From CAZDRI01 sp964508055 (GTDB lineage: Bacteria; Pseudomonadota; Gammaproteobacteria; PS1; Pseudothioglobaceae): DNA of 47,313 nucleotides. Shown piece by piece: positions 1 to 8,332 of the stretch (positions within the stretch are counted from its first letter, which is position 1; the number at the start of each line of letters is the position of its first letter). The DNA lies in NCBI GenBank assembly GCA_964508055.1, contig CAZDRI010000011.1:1-47313 (forward strand), given 5' to 3'. Under the pieces are notes generated by a model. It searched no databases and was not told the DNA's origin. It worked only from the letters and a program-made list of their open reading frames with translations. Made by a program: the position numbers and the translations under genes.

Positions 1-26
1 GATATTTTATTTACTTAAATCAATAA

Positions 27-194
27 GTTGTGAATTATTCAGGTTGGACTATTTACTCTGGTAAAGTCAATATTGAGTTAATATTATTACAAAAAAACAA
101 AAATAGCATAAAACCTAAGTTTTCACTAAACTTACAAGCATGTAATAAAACCCAATGTCTTAGTCCAGAGATAGTTGAATTTTCTAATTTTTAA
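27..194 (+). pseudogene. 3' fragment of a DsbD-N-like protein
   Basis: A plus-strand frame is open from 27 to the TAA at 192-194, with an in-frame TAA at 24-26. A GTG at 30 could start a 54-residue peptide, but it looks like the end of a longer protein. It has a beta-rich stretch (YSGKVNIELILL), then LQACNKTQCLSPEIVEF. The pattern of a glutamine, ACxxxxC and a proline-glutamate pair is typical of the end of the DsbD N-terminal domain (PF11412) and of thioredoxin-like proteins carrying it. The in-frame stop just upstream means either a frameshifted remnant or a very short protein. It converges on ubiG, whose stop lies 48 bases further on. The family assignment is by motif only. Confidence 0.4.
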
Positions 195-241
195 CTTTTA
201 TTAGCGTATAGTAATCTAACTTTATTAAATAAAATCTAAGT

Positions 242-961
242 TTAATCACCTAGTGCATAGTGAGTTAGGTAATTAACACTAACATCATTTTCTAGCTTAT
301 AACTATCTGCTATTGGATTATAAGTGATACCAACTATATCTTTTAATTTAAGACCAGCATCTCTAGCGTAGTTATCTAATTCAGAAGGTTTGATAAATTT
401 GCTATGTTCGTGGGTCCCTTTGGGTAGTAGATTTAAGACATATTCAGCAGCTATTATTGCAAATAAATAAGATTTAAGATTGCGATTTATAGTTGAGAAA
501 AATATACTGCCATTAGATTTTAGCAATTTAGCAGCAGATTGAATAATAGAGTGTGGGTCTGGAACATGTTCTAATATTTCAAGGCATGCGATAATGTCAT
601 ATTTTTTATTAGAATTTCGTGCTAAATCTTCAACAGTTGTTTTTTGATAATCTATTTTAAATTTTGATTTTTTTAGATGCAATTTAGCTACTTCTAATGA
701 GGCATCGGCCATATCTATAGCTTTTACTTTTGCACCTTTTGATGCCATTGCTTCGCTCAATATACCACCGCCACAACCAATATCTAATACACTTTTATTT
801 TTAATATCTATAACATTTTTAATTATATAATCAAGGCGCAATGGGTTGATATCATGCAGAGTTTTAAAATCACCAGTTTTATCCCACCATTTATCCGCTA
901 ATTTAGCGAACTTATTAATCTCATTTTCATCAATATTTATATTTTCTGTACTAAAACCCAT
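242..961 (-). CDS. ubiG: Ubiquinone biosynthesis O-methyltransferase
   Basis: 239 residues, the normal UbiG length. It is an SAM-dependent class I methyltransferase that carries out both O-methylations of the ubiquinone ring, on the polyprenyl catechol and on demethylubiquinol, in the cytoplasm at the membrane face. The N-terminal segment has the UbiG-type FAKLADKWWD, and motif I (VLDIGCGGG) is at residues 58-66, followed by the acidic AIDMAD segment. The LEILEHV motif and the TINRN segment are also UbiG-like. ATG start at 961. It lies last in a minus-strand run, 142 bases after queF, so it may have its own promoter. The SAH it produces is the substrate of ahcY elsewhere in this window. Confidence 0.93.
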   Translation of the reverse strand: MGFSTENINIDENEINKFAKLADKWWDKTGDFKTLHDINPLRLDYIIKNVIDIKNKSVLDIGCGGGILSEAMASKGAKVKAIDMADASLEVAKLHLKKSKFKIDYQKTTVEDLARNSNKKYDIIACLEILEHVPDPHSIIQSAAKLLKSNGSIFFSTINRNLKSYLFAIIAAEYVLNLLPKGTHEHSKFIKPSELDNYARDAGLKLKDIVGITYNPIADSYKLENDVSVNYLTHYALGD

Positions 962-1103
962 AGCGAATAATTATAAACTTTTAGTGTGTAATGGTGCTAT
1001 AAAATGCAAATAAATAAAAACACTAAATCTATTTATATAGCTTGTCATTATAAACATAGCTGTAAAATAATATTGTTTGTAAAGAGGATTAAGGACTAAA
1101 ATT

Positions 1104-1457
1104 TTACTTTTTGTATTCAACTTCTACTTTAGTATATATACCACCTCTTATGTTAAAGTTAGCTTTTAATACAGCATATCTAGGATTAATTGTAGCCACA
1201 ATATCATCTAAGATTTTATTAGTAACTGCCTCATGAAATGCTCCTTCATCACGATAAGACCAGATATATAATTTTAAAGATTTTAATTCTATGCATAATT
1301 TATCAGCAATATATTCTAAATGTAGAGTTGCAAAATCTGGTTGTCCAGTCATAGGACAAAGACATGTAAACTCAGGAATATCAATACAAATTTTATAATC
1401 TCTTTCTGGATTAGGGTTTTTAAATGTTTCAATAATTTTGCTTGGTTTAGTACTCAC
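1104..1457 (-). CDS. queF: NADPH-dependent preQ0 reductase QueF (type I)
   Basis: 117 residues, matching the short unimodular QueF class. It reduces the nitrile of 7-cyano-7-deazaguanine to the amine preQ1, a step in queuosine tRNA modification. The catalytic cysteine is C34 in TCLCPMTGQPDFA and the general acid is D41, with the 7-residue spacing known for QueF. The family motif SLKLY followed by FHE is at about residues 59-76 and binds NADPH and substrate. It starts 38 bases after the lptF stop and is probably read with it. No preQ1 riboswitch is visible upstream. Other queuosine genes are not in the window. Confidence 0.93.
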   Translation of the reverse strand: MSTKPSKIIETFKNPNPERDYKICIDIPEFTCLCPMTGQPDFATLHLEYIADKLCIELKSLKLYIWSYRDEGAFHEAVTNKILDDIVATINPRYAVLKANFNIRGGIYTKVEVEYKK

Positions 1458-1495
1458 ATATATGTCCTTTTAAAATTTTATAATTTAGAGTGCTT

Positions 1496-2653
1496 TTATG
1501 TCTTGTGAAAAAATTTAAGTTTATCAAGATAATTTTTTTGTCTATTATTATAAAGAAAATAAATAAAAACTACCATTAGCAAATGAACCCACCATAAGCC
1601 AATATATGCAGGTATTTCTGATTTTTCTAATGATGATTTTGCAATAATAAGTAAGTTATTATAAAGAATATAAATTAATAATCCTAAAAACAACCCCATT
1701 CCTGAGCCTTGTCTTGGTGATGATTTGGAAAATAATATTGCAATTAATGATAATAAAAAAGCCGACAATGGCTGAGATATACGCCATTGGAGCTCTGCCT
1801 TTTCATTATTTTTATCAGAAAAAATTAAATCAATACTAGGGATTGCTCTAATATTATATTCAATTTTTTCTCTATTGACTTTCCTTTGATTATGTATCAG
1901 TACATTATAAGAATTAAAGTTTATTATCTTTTTAGAGCCACTATTTGGAAAATTATGATAGCGCTTACCTTCTTGTAAATGTAAGTAGATATTAGCAGTT
2001 TTTTCATCTATTTTTTGTTCTGCCCTCTTAGCAATTATAACTATGTCTTCATTGCCTTTAGTGTTTATAAAAACATCTTTCATTTTAAGCCTGTCGTCTG
2101 ATACCTCTCCTGCATAAAACACCATTTTGCTATTATTAAATTCATGAAATTTACCTGCAGTAACTAATGATAATTGTGAGGAGTTTTTAATCTTTTCTAA
2201 TATTATTGTTGATTGTAATTTAGACCACGGCATAATTATAAGTGCTAATATTGATACAATAATAATAACCGCTATTACGATAGGTTGTATTAATAACATA
2301 AAGTGTTTTTCATTTAAACCTGCAGTGTTTAAAACTATTGCTTCACTATCTCTATAAAGCCTACCCACAGCTATAATAATTGCTAAAAATAGTGCTAAAG
2401 GTAGTAGTGGCACAAAATCACGAATAACCTTTAGACTTATAAGAGGCAGTAAATCTTCTGGAGGTATGCCAGTTTCATATGCTTTTTTTAGAAAATTTAT
2501 AAATTGATTCCCTACTAAGACTAAAAATAAAACTAAAATTACAGCCAACAGCATTAAAAATACTTCTTTATTCAAATACTTAACAATAACCTTGTTTTGA
2601 TAATAATTAAACAAATTAATATAACTTAAAGCCTTTTTTAATTTATTGAACAA
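1496..2653 (-). CDS. lptF: LPS export permease LptF
   Basis: Member of the YjgP/YjgQ family (PF03739), an inner-membrane subunit of the LptB2FG ABC exporter that lifts LPS out of the inner membrane. Three hydrophobic segments flank a periplasmic beta-jellyroll region at about residues 140-270, and further membrane helices follow. It resembles LptF more than LptG: AELQWRI, then SSPRQG before the last helices, and GRLYRDSEA near residue 100. I prefer the TTG at 2653 because GGGAG lies 5 bases upstream. A TTG four codons earlier would overlap the preceding gene. Residues before about 27 extend beyond the E. coli start. It is the last gene of the rho-LAB_N-ArnT unit. lptG is not beside it in this window. 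Confidence 0.85.
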   Translation of the reverse strand: MFNKLKKALSYINLFNYYQNKVIVKYLNKEVFLMLLAVILVLFLVLVGNQFINFLKKAYETGIPPEDLLPLISLKVIRDFVPLLPLALFLAIIIAVGRLYRDSEAIVLNTAGLNEKHFMLLIQPIVIAVIIIVSILALIIMPWSKLQSTIILEKIKNSSQLSLVTAGKFHEFNNSKMVFYAGEVSDDRLKMKDVFINTKGNEDIVIIAKRAEQKIDEKTANIYLHLQEGKRYHNFPNSGSKKIINFNSYNVLIHNQRKVNREKIEYNIRAIPSIDLIFSDKNNEKAELQWRISQPLSAFLLSLIAILFSKSSPRQGSGMGLFLGLLIYILYNNLLIIAKSSLEKSEIPAYIGLWWVHLLMVVFIYFLYNNRQKNYLDKLKFFHKT

Positions 2654-2655
2654 AA

Positions 2656-4263
2656 TTACTCCCAATCTAATAAATCTGGATGAGCTATTATAGCTTTAGC
2701 ACTCCATAATACAACTTCTTCACCTGCATAAGGATATGAGTTATTATTTATTTTATAATCTTTATCTAACTTAATTTTAGGATTACGATATACAACTAAA
2801 AAGCCATTTTTATTATCTTTAGCCCATTTTAATGCTTGGTCTTTTCTTTTTACTATTATTAATGGCTCTTCTAATCTACCGCTAAATTGAAACTGTGAAT
2901 GATAATTTACTGTATGGGCTATCTTGTGTCCTTGAGATTGTTTTTCATAAATCAATTGAGCCATAGGTCCTACATCATAGTCTTTATTTAAAACTGAAAT
3001 AAATATTAAGTGGATAGCTATTAATAATCCAAAACTAGTAACAGTAAATAAATAAATATTATTTTTAAACTTAACAAAATAACTGGCAAATATTATTAAT
3101 AAAAGCATAATTCCAAATATATTTAAATTATCAATCCAAATTGGTAAATCATAATAAGCACCCAAATACGGACTAATAATAAACAAAATTGTAATAGTAA
3201 AAATTACAAATGCCATCAGATAATTTTTACTATAATATACTTTATTATTATTTACTAATATTGAAATAAGTATTGCCAATGCAGGAAATTCAGGTAATAA
3301 ATAAAACATTTGTTTACCTTTAATAAATGAAAATAAAATAAGTGGTAATAAAAACCAAACAAATAGAAAAATTACCTCAGGTTTTTTATAATTAATGATA
3401 TTTTTAATGCTAAATTTATAAAAATTAAATTTAAAACTAAAAGGAAATAAACTTAATAATAACATTGGTAAATACCACCAAAAAGGCATACTATGAACAT
3501 TAACAGAAGGTTTGCCAATACTTGATATTCTCTCTAAAGATTGTTTTAAAAATATAGCATTGGCATATTGTTCTCCACCATAAATAGCAGCAGGTACAGC
3601 CCATAAAAACGCTAACCCTACTCCTAATATTGTGCTAAGTAATAAAGGCAAATACCAACGATTATTCTTTTTTATCTTAAATATAAAAGGGATAAAAATA
3701 GCTAAAGGTAATAGATGTAATAATATTACTGGACCTTTAGCAAGCCCTCCTAAAGCTAAAGCTAAAGAAAACACAAGCCACATTTTTTGCTTTTCATATA
3801 ACCATATTGCCAATAAACTCCATACACCCAATAAAGTAAAGAATACTACCAGCATATCCATCTTAGCTATTGTGCTACTAAAAGCCCAAAAAACACTAGC
3901 TGTTAAAACCCAAGTAGAGTTACAAGCTATTTGGGTCTTACTTGGAAATAGTTGTTTTGCTATAAGATAAGTAAATATTAGGCTTAATAATGCAAAAAAA
4001 GGGGCTACTAACCTTGCTATAAATTCATTAACTCCAAATATAGCCCACACAATATTTACTAGCCAAAAATATAACGGTGGTTTATCAGTATAAAATTCGC
4101 CATTTTTATGAGGGATAAGATAATCACCACTTAAATACATCTCCCAAGCAACACTTAAATATCTTGTTTCATCAATAGGAGTTAATGGTCTTACAAATAA
4201 GATAATTAATAAAAATAACAGCCATAAACTTATATTAAACCAAAGTTGGTTTGAATTACTCAT
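2656..4263 (-). CDS. ArnT/PMT-like lipid-linked sugar glycosyltransferase
   Basis: 535 residues with an extremely hydrophobic N-terminal two thirds (about 11 predicted membrane segments) and a soluble C-terminal part. It belongs to the PMT/ArnT superfamily (GT-C fold), which transfers sugars from polyprenyl-phosphate carriers on the periplasmic side. The first periplasmic loop carries the DE pair at residues 31-32, followed by the DKPPLYFW motif at about 60-67, both characteristic of the family. The ATG overlaps the LAB_N stop in ATGA, so translation is coupled. The LAB_N and LptF neighbours suggest a lipid A or LPS substrate. Whether it moves aminoarabinose as true ArnT does cannot be told, and no arnABCDEF genes are present. 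Confidence 0.8.
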   Translation of the reverse strand: MSNSNQLWFNISLWLLFLLIILFVRPLTPIDETRYLSVAWEMYLSGDYLIPHKNGEFYTDKPPLYFWLVNIVWAIFGVNEFIARLVAPFFALLSLIFTYLIAKQLFPSKTQIACNSTWVLTASVFWAFSSTIAKMDMLVVFFTLLGVWSLLAIWLYEKQKMWLVFSLALALGGLAKGPVILLHLLPLAIFIPFIFKIKKNNRWYLPLLLSTILGVGLAFLWAVPAAIYGGEQYANAIFLKQSLERISSIGKPSVNVHSMPFWWYLPMLLLSLFPFSFKFNFYKFSIKNIINYKKPEVIFLFVWFLLPLILFSFIKGKQMFYLLPEFPALAILISILVNNNKVYYSKNYLMAFVIFTITILFIISPYLGAYYDLPIWIDNLNIFGIMLLLIIFASYFVKFKNNIYLFTVTSFGLLIAIHLIFISVLNKDYDVGPMAQLIYEKQSQGHKIAHTVNYHSQFQFSGRLEEPLIIVKRKDQALKWAKDNKNGFLVVYRNPKIKLDKDYKINNNSYPYAGEEVVLWSAKAIIAHPDLLDWE

Positions 4264-4523
4264 TTCTTATAAATAAAGTATAAATTTCTTAAATAAACAA
4301 ACAACCCAAAAGATTGGCCTAAAATAAAGACTGGGTCTTTTTTGTAAATAGCGTAAGAAAGTAAGGTAACTCCACCAAATATGCTTAAATACCAAAATGA
4401 AATAGGAATAATACTTTCTTTTTTTGATTCACTTTTTATCCACTGCACTAAAAATCTTGCACCAAATAATGCTTGTCCAGAAAATCCAATAATAAGCCAT
4501 ATTGTTTCTGTAGAAAGTGGCAT
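4260..4523 (-). CDS. LAB_N domain (lipid-A-biosynthesis-like N-terminal) membrane protein
   Basis: 87 residues with three hydrophobic helices and the family signature ARFLVQWIKSE near residues 22-32, followed by PISFWYLS. This matches the LAB_N domain (PF07578), a SMR-like small membrane protein found beside polyprenyl-phosphate glycosyltransferases and ArnT-like enzymes. The exact function is not established; lipid-linked sugar flipping has been inferred from context in related clusters. Its ATG overlaps the rho stop (TAATG), and its own stop overlaps the ArnT-like start. The three genes are therefore translationally coupled. Confidence 0.8.
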   Translation of the reverse strand: MPLSTETIWLIIGFSGQALFGARFLVQWIKSESKKESIIPISFWYLSIFGGVTLLSYAIYKKDPVFILGQSFGLFVYLRNLYFIYKK

Positions 4524-5782
4524 TACTTTTGCTTCATAGAAGCAAAAAATTCAGTATTTGTTTTAGTAAGTTTTAATTTTTCAATTAAAAATTCTGCTGC
4601 TTCTAAAGTGTCCATAGGATGCAGTATTTTTCTCAAAACCCACATTTTTTGTAACTCAGATTTATCAGTGATTAATTCTTCTCTACGAGTACCAGAAGAA
4701 TTTATATCAATAGCAGGGAATACCCTTTTTTCAGACATTCTTCTACTCAAATGTAGTTCCATATTCCCAGTGCCTTTAAATTCTTGATATATCACCTCAT
4801 CCATTTTTGAGCCGGTATCAATTAAAGCAGTTGCAATGATTGTTACACTACCTCCCTCTTCTAAGTTTCTTGCAGCTCCAAAAAATCTTTTTGGTTTTTG
4901 TAGGGCATTTGCATCTACCCCACCAGTAAGAACTTTACCAGATGAAGGAGCAACAGTATTATAAGCTCTAGCTAGTCTAGTTATTGAATCAAGTAATATT
5001 ACTACATCTTTTTTTTGTTCAGCCTTTCTTTTTGCTTTTTGAATCACCATTTCTGCAACTTGTACATGTCTTTTTGCAGGTTCATCAAAGGTAGATGAAA
5101 CCACCTCACCTCTAACAGTTCTACGCATTTCTGTGACTTCTTCTGGTCTTTCATCAATTAATAGGACTATTAGTTCACATTCAGGATAATTATAAGTAAT
5201 AGAACTAGCAATATTTTGCATAATCATAGTTTTACCAGCTTTAGGTGGTGCTACTAAAAGACCTCTTTGCCCCTTACCAAATGGTGCTACTAAATCTATC
5301 ATCCTTGCAGTAATATCTTCTGTACCTCCATTGCCTATCTCCATTTTTAATCTAAAATCAGGGTGTAGAGGTGTTAAATTTTCAAATGCTATTTTGTTCC
5401 TGTTATCTTCTGGATTATTACTATTTATTTCTAATACTTTTACTAAAGCAAAATATCTTTCACCCTTTTTAGGAGCTCTAATTTTTCCTGAAACAACATC
5501 ACCTGTGCTTAAATTAAAGCGTCTAATTTGGTTAGGGGATACATAAATGTCATCAGCACCGGCTACATAAGAATCATCAGCAGAGCGTAAAAATCCATAG
5601 CCTTCTTCTAAAATATCTAATACACCATCTCCAAACACTTCTTCGTTTTCTTTATTTTTTGCTTTTAAAATTGAAAAAATTAAATTTTGTTTTCTAGCGC
5701 GAGAAATGTTTTCTATTCCAAGGTTTTCAGCCATTTCCATAAGTTCTTTGGGCTGTTTTTGTTTTAATTCTGATAAATACAT
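4523..5782 (-). CDS. rho: Transcription termination factor Rho
   Basis: 419 residues, standard length. Rho is a hexameric RNA-dependent ATPase that ends transcription at untranslated C-rich RNA. Order: an N-terminal helical Rho_N domain at 1-45, the cold-shock-like RNA-binding domain at about 50-120 (GYGFLRS), and the RecA-type ATPase. The Walker A motif GLLVAPPKAGKT is at 174-185 and Walker B lies in VVILLDSITRLAR. The ATG at 5782 has only a weak GGA upstream. It follows trxA at 77 bases, a common gammaproteobacterial pairing. A hairpin lies in the leader. Unusually, rho heads a coupled unit with two membrane-envelope genes and lptF. Confidence 0.97.
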   Translation of the reverse strand: MYLSELKQKQPKELMEMAENLGIENISRARKQNLIFSILKAKNKENEEVFGDGVLDILEEGYGFLRSADDSYVAGADDIYVSPNQIRRFNLSTGDVVSGKIRAPKKGERYFALVKVLEINSNNPEDNRNKIAFENLTPLHPDFRLKMEIGNGGTEDITARMIDLVAPFGKGQRGLLVAPPKAGKTMIMQNIASSITYNYPECELIVLLIDERPEEVTEMRRTVRGEVVSSTFDEPAKRHVQVAEMVIQKAKRKAEQKKDVVILLDSITRLARAYNTVAPSSGKVLTGGVDANALQKPKRFFGAARNLEEGGSVTIIATALIDTGSKMDEVIYQEFKGTGNMELHLSRRMSEKRVFPAIDINSSGTRREELITDKSELQKMWVLRKILHPMDTLEAAEFLIEKLKLTKTNTEFFASMKQK

Positions 5783-5811
5783 AAGGAGAAATCCAAATAA
5801 ATGAAAGAAAT

Positions 5812-5829
5812 CAGCTTATAAATAAGCTG
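5812..5829 (-). terminator. Hairpin between trxA and rho
   Basis: On the minus strand CAGCTTA and TAAGCTG form a perfect 7-bp stem with a 4-base loop, followed by the pyrimidine-rich ATTTCTTTC. It sits between trxA and rho and could be a weak trxA terminator or a rho leader attenuator. The tail is not a clean T run, so confidence is modest. Confidence 0.4.
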
Positions 5830-5859
5830 TGTTATAAGAATAAAATCCACAAAGTGAAT

Positions 5860-6186
5860 TTAAATATTAGAGTCTAAAAAAGCACTAAGTTCTGCTTTAG
5901 ATAGAGCTCCCACTTTAGTTGCCTCAACTTCACCATTTTTAAAAAGTAGCATAGTTGGTATGCCTCTAATACCATATTTCGGAGGCGTATTTGGGTTATC
6001 ATCAATATTTAATTTAGCAATGGTTACCCGTCCATCATATTCATCAGCTAACTCATCTAAAATCGGAGATATAGCTTTACAGGGAGCACACCATTCTGCC
6101 CAAAAATCAACCAAAATTGCATAATTAGAATTTATAACATCATCGTCAAATGAAGCATCTGTTACTGTTTTAATTTTGTCATTCAT
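5860..6186 (-). CDS. trxA: Thioredoxin
   Basis: 108 residues, the size of E. coli thioredoxin 1, a cytoplasmic dithiol reductant. The active site is WCAPC at 32-36, with both redox cysteines (C33, C36). Alanine replaces the usual glycine of WCGPC, a variant known in other thioredoxins that may shift redox potential. The cis-proline loop is GIPT (P77), and the buried Asp is D27 in VDFWAEW. ATG start. A promoter with a perfect -10 box is found 67-94 bases upstream. It is followed by rho. Confidence 0.95.
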   Translation of the reverse strand: MNDKIKTVTDASFDDDVINSNYAILVDFWAEWCAPCKAISPILDELADEYDGRVTIAKLNIDDNPNTPPKYGIRGIPTMLLFKNGEVEATKVGALSKAELSAFLDSNI

Positions 6187-6252
6187 TATAAATTTAAATT
6201 TATTTAAAAAATAGAAAATAGAAAAAAGGATAAATTTAAAGAGTTTTCAGTA

Positions 6253-6280
6253 ATTATATCAAGTCAAATTTAAAACTCAA
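6253..6280 (-). promoter_or_regulatory. Sigma-70-type promoter for trxA
   Basis: Read on the minus strand: TTGAGT at 6275-6280, a 16-base spacer, and a perfect TATAAT at 6253-6258. The predicted start near 6246 gives a leader of about 60 bases. A second TATAAT-like box occurs further upstream, in the 6305-6320 area. Confidence 0.55.
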
Positions 6281-6409
6281 ATATTTTGTGTGTGCTTAAT
6301 GCATATTATACTTATCTTTATAAATATTTCAGTTCATGTTTATTTTAATATATTTTTAATCTAATGCTGGACTGTTTATTACTAAAAAATCTGCCAAAAA
6401 GAGTTTAAT

Positions 6410-7624
6410 TTATAGTATCCGCTTTAGTATTTTATCATTAACTCCTTTATTATTATCAACAACTGACTTAGCTTTAAGACCTAAATTCTTTCTCATAACT
6501 TCATCATTTAGTAAATTAAAAATTTTATTTTCTAATTCAGATTTTGATTCTAGTTGTATTATTGCATCTTTATCTAAAAACTTATTAATAACATCAGTAA
6601 AATTACTAGTGTATCTTCCAATTATAATCGGTAGCGAAAATAATGCAGGTTCAACAACATTGTGACCTCCATAATTTTCAAAACTTCCACCCATAATAGC
6701 TATATCAGAAAGTGCATAAAAAGCTGTAAGATCACCAAATGTATCCAGCAAATAAACTTCAGTATTATTATTAAAGTCTTTTTTTGAATGCCTTGATAAG
6801 ACAATATTTTTAGCTGAACATATTTTATTAACCACTTTAAACTGAGGTGTATGTCTTGGAGCAATAATTAATACTAGGTTTTTAATCTTAGTTTTAAGGT
6901 TTTTATAAGTGTTTATTATAAACTCTTCTTCTCTTTCTCTAATACTTCCAGCTATCAAAACAGAATATTTATCATAAAAATTAAATTCAGTTTTTAATTT
7001 TGTTATTTTTTCTTTTAGCTCATTAGTAATACTAACTTCAAACTTCATATTAGTTAATACCGTTAATTTTTTACTATCAACTCCTAATCCTGAAAATTTA
7101 ATTGAATCTTCTACACTTTGACAATAAATGTGAGAAATTTTATTTATAGTTTTTTTGCTAAAATAAAAAAAATGTTCTCGAAAATATTTATAAGTCCTGT
7201 TTGATAATCTAGCATTTATTAAATAAACTGGAACTCCCTTATTTTTGCATTCTCCTATAAGGTTAGCCCAAATCTCTGTTTCTATAAGAATTAACATATT
7301 TGGATTCAACTTTGATATCGCTTTGTTGATTAAGAATTTAAAATCCAAAGGTTGATAATAAAAACTAATATTAGCTATTTTTTTAGCCTCTAAATAACCT
7401 GTTTTAGTAAAAACTGATAAAACAATATCAATATTTGGTTTTTTTATTTTTAATTTTTCTATAAAAGGTATTGCTGCTTTTACTTCGCCTACAGAAGAAC
7501 AATGTATCCAAATACAATTATTATGTTTATTAAAGCTTGCAAATCTTCTAAGAAATGATGTTGGAAAGCGAAAAAAAACTAATAAACTATAAATAAATAA
7601 TAAAAATGTATAAATACTGTTCAA
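6410..7624 (-). CDS. waaA: Kdo transferase (3-deoxy-D-manno-octulosonic acid transferase)
   Basis: 404 residues, GT30 family. It adds Kdo from CMP-Kdo to the lipid A precursor at the cytoplasmic face of the inner membrane. An N-terminal membrane anchor (about 3-20) is followed by the Glycos_transf_N domain, with the catalytic glutamate at E47 in HCSSVGEVKAA. The C-terminal half has the APRH motif and GGSFENYGGHNVVEPA, both diagnostic of WaaA. The only start consistent with the anchor is a TTG at 7624, 14 bases after the yqeY stop and with no clear Shine-Dalgarno, so the start is the least certain part. It ends the long minus-strand ribosomal run. Confidence 0.92.
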   Translation of the reverse strand: MNSIYTFLLFIYSLLVFFRFPTSFLRRFASFNKHNNCIWIHCSSVGEVKAAIPFIEKLKIKKPNIDIVLSVFTKTGYLEAKKIANISFYYQPLDFKFLINKAISKLNPNMLILIETEIWANLIGECKNKGVPVYLINARLSNRTYKYFREHFFYFSKKTINKISHIYCQSVEDSIKFSGLGVDSKKLTVLTNMKFEVSITNELKEKITKLKTEFNFYDKYSVLIAGSIREREEEFIINTYKNLKTKIKNLVLIIAPRHTPQFKVVNKICSAKNIVLSRHSKKDFNNNTEVYLLDTFGDLTAFYALSDIAIMGGSFENYGGHNVVEPALFSLPIIIGRYTSNFTDVINKFLDKDAIIQLESKSELENKIFNLLNDEVMRKNLGLKAKSVVDNNKGVNDKILKRIL

Positions 7625-7638
7625 AGCAAACTTATAGA

Positions 7639-8085
7639 TTAGGTGAGTTTTTCCCTTATGATTTTACTTACTTCAGACATATCTGCTTTTCCTACTAACT
7701 GTGGCTTTAATACGCCCATCAACCTACCCATATCTTTTAATGAATCAATTTTATTGTCATCAATAGCTTTAGCCACAATTTTAGCAACCTTTTCCCTGCT
7801 AAGTTGTTTTGGCATATATTTTTGCAAAACACTTATTTCAAAAGCTTCAATTTCTGCAAGTTCTTCTCTGCCTGCACTTTCAAATTGCTGTTTAGAGTCT
7901 TTTCTTTGTTTAATCATTTTTTGAACAACAGCAATAATTTGTTCATCATTTAGCGTTATTCTTTCGTCTATTTCCTTCTGCTTTACTGCTGCTAAAAGCA
8001 TTCTTATAGTTTTTAATGATTGCTTATCACCTGATTTCATCATAACTTTCATATCTTGAGTTATGATGTCTTTTAATTGTGTCAT
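7639..8085 (-). CDS. yqeY: GatB/YqeY domain protein
   Basis: 148 residues, the usual size for free-standing YqeY proteins (PF09424). The all-helical fold resembles the tail domain of the GatB amidotransferase subunit. Typical segments are the N-terminal LKDIITQDMKVMMKSGDK, then QIIAVVQKMIKQRKDS and LMGVLKPQLVGKADM near the C terminus. The precise role is unsettled; a link to tRNA-dependent amidation has been proposed for the family. It lies 10 bases downstream of rpsU, a pairing common in proteobacteria, and is followed by waaA. Confidence 0.9.
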   Translation of the reverse strand: MTQLKDIITQDMKVMMKSGDKQSLKTIRMLLAAVKQKEIDERITLNDEQIIAVVQKMIKQRKDSKQQFESAGREELAEIEAFEISVLQKYMPKQLSREKVAKIVAKAIDDNKIDSLKDMGRLMGVLKPQLVGKADMSEVSKIIREKLT

Positions 8086-8095
8086 GTTTTATTTA

Positions 8096-8311
8096 TTAAT
8101 AAAGTCTTTTACGATGTATTCGATTTCTTGAAATTTCTCTGTGCAATCTTTTTACTGCAGCAGCTTTTTTTCTCTTTCTTTCCCAAGTTGGCTTTTCATA
8201 AAATTCTTTTTTTCTAATATCAGTAATAACGCCTGCCTTTTCGCACGAACGACGAAAACGACGCAAAGCTATATCAAAATTTTCATTATCTTTTATTTTA
8301 ACTACCGGCAT
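8096..8311 (-). CDS. rpsU: 30S ribosomal protein S21
   Basis: 71 residues, identical in length to E. coli S21. This small basic protein sits near the anti-Shine-Dalgarno end of 16S rRNA and helps initiation. Typical features are FDIALRRFRRSCEKAG at 13-28 and an arginine/lysine-rich tail. ATG start. It sits directly behind rplQ (21 bases), so here it appears joined to the alpha operon instead of the rpsU-dnaG-rpoD arrangement of enterics. Confidence 0.95.
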   Translation of the reverse strand: MPVVKIKDNENFDIALRRFRRSCEKAGVITDIRKKEFYEKPTWERKRKKAAAVKRLHREISRNRIHRKRLY

Positions 8312-8332
8312 ATTATTTTATTCCTTTTTATC

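Noticed and set aside
1458..1495. preQ1 riboswitch before queF
   Set aside because: Only 38 bases separate queF from lptF, and neither a C-rich loop nor an A-rich tail is present.
3632..3970. Plus-strand open frame antisense to the ArnT-like gene
   Set aside because: Lies entirely inside a well-supported gene in the other direction, with no family features. Other antisense frames (for example 4473-4787, 16225-16743, 18320-18685) were treated in the same way.
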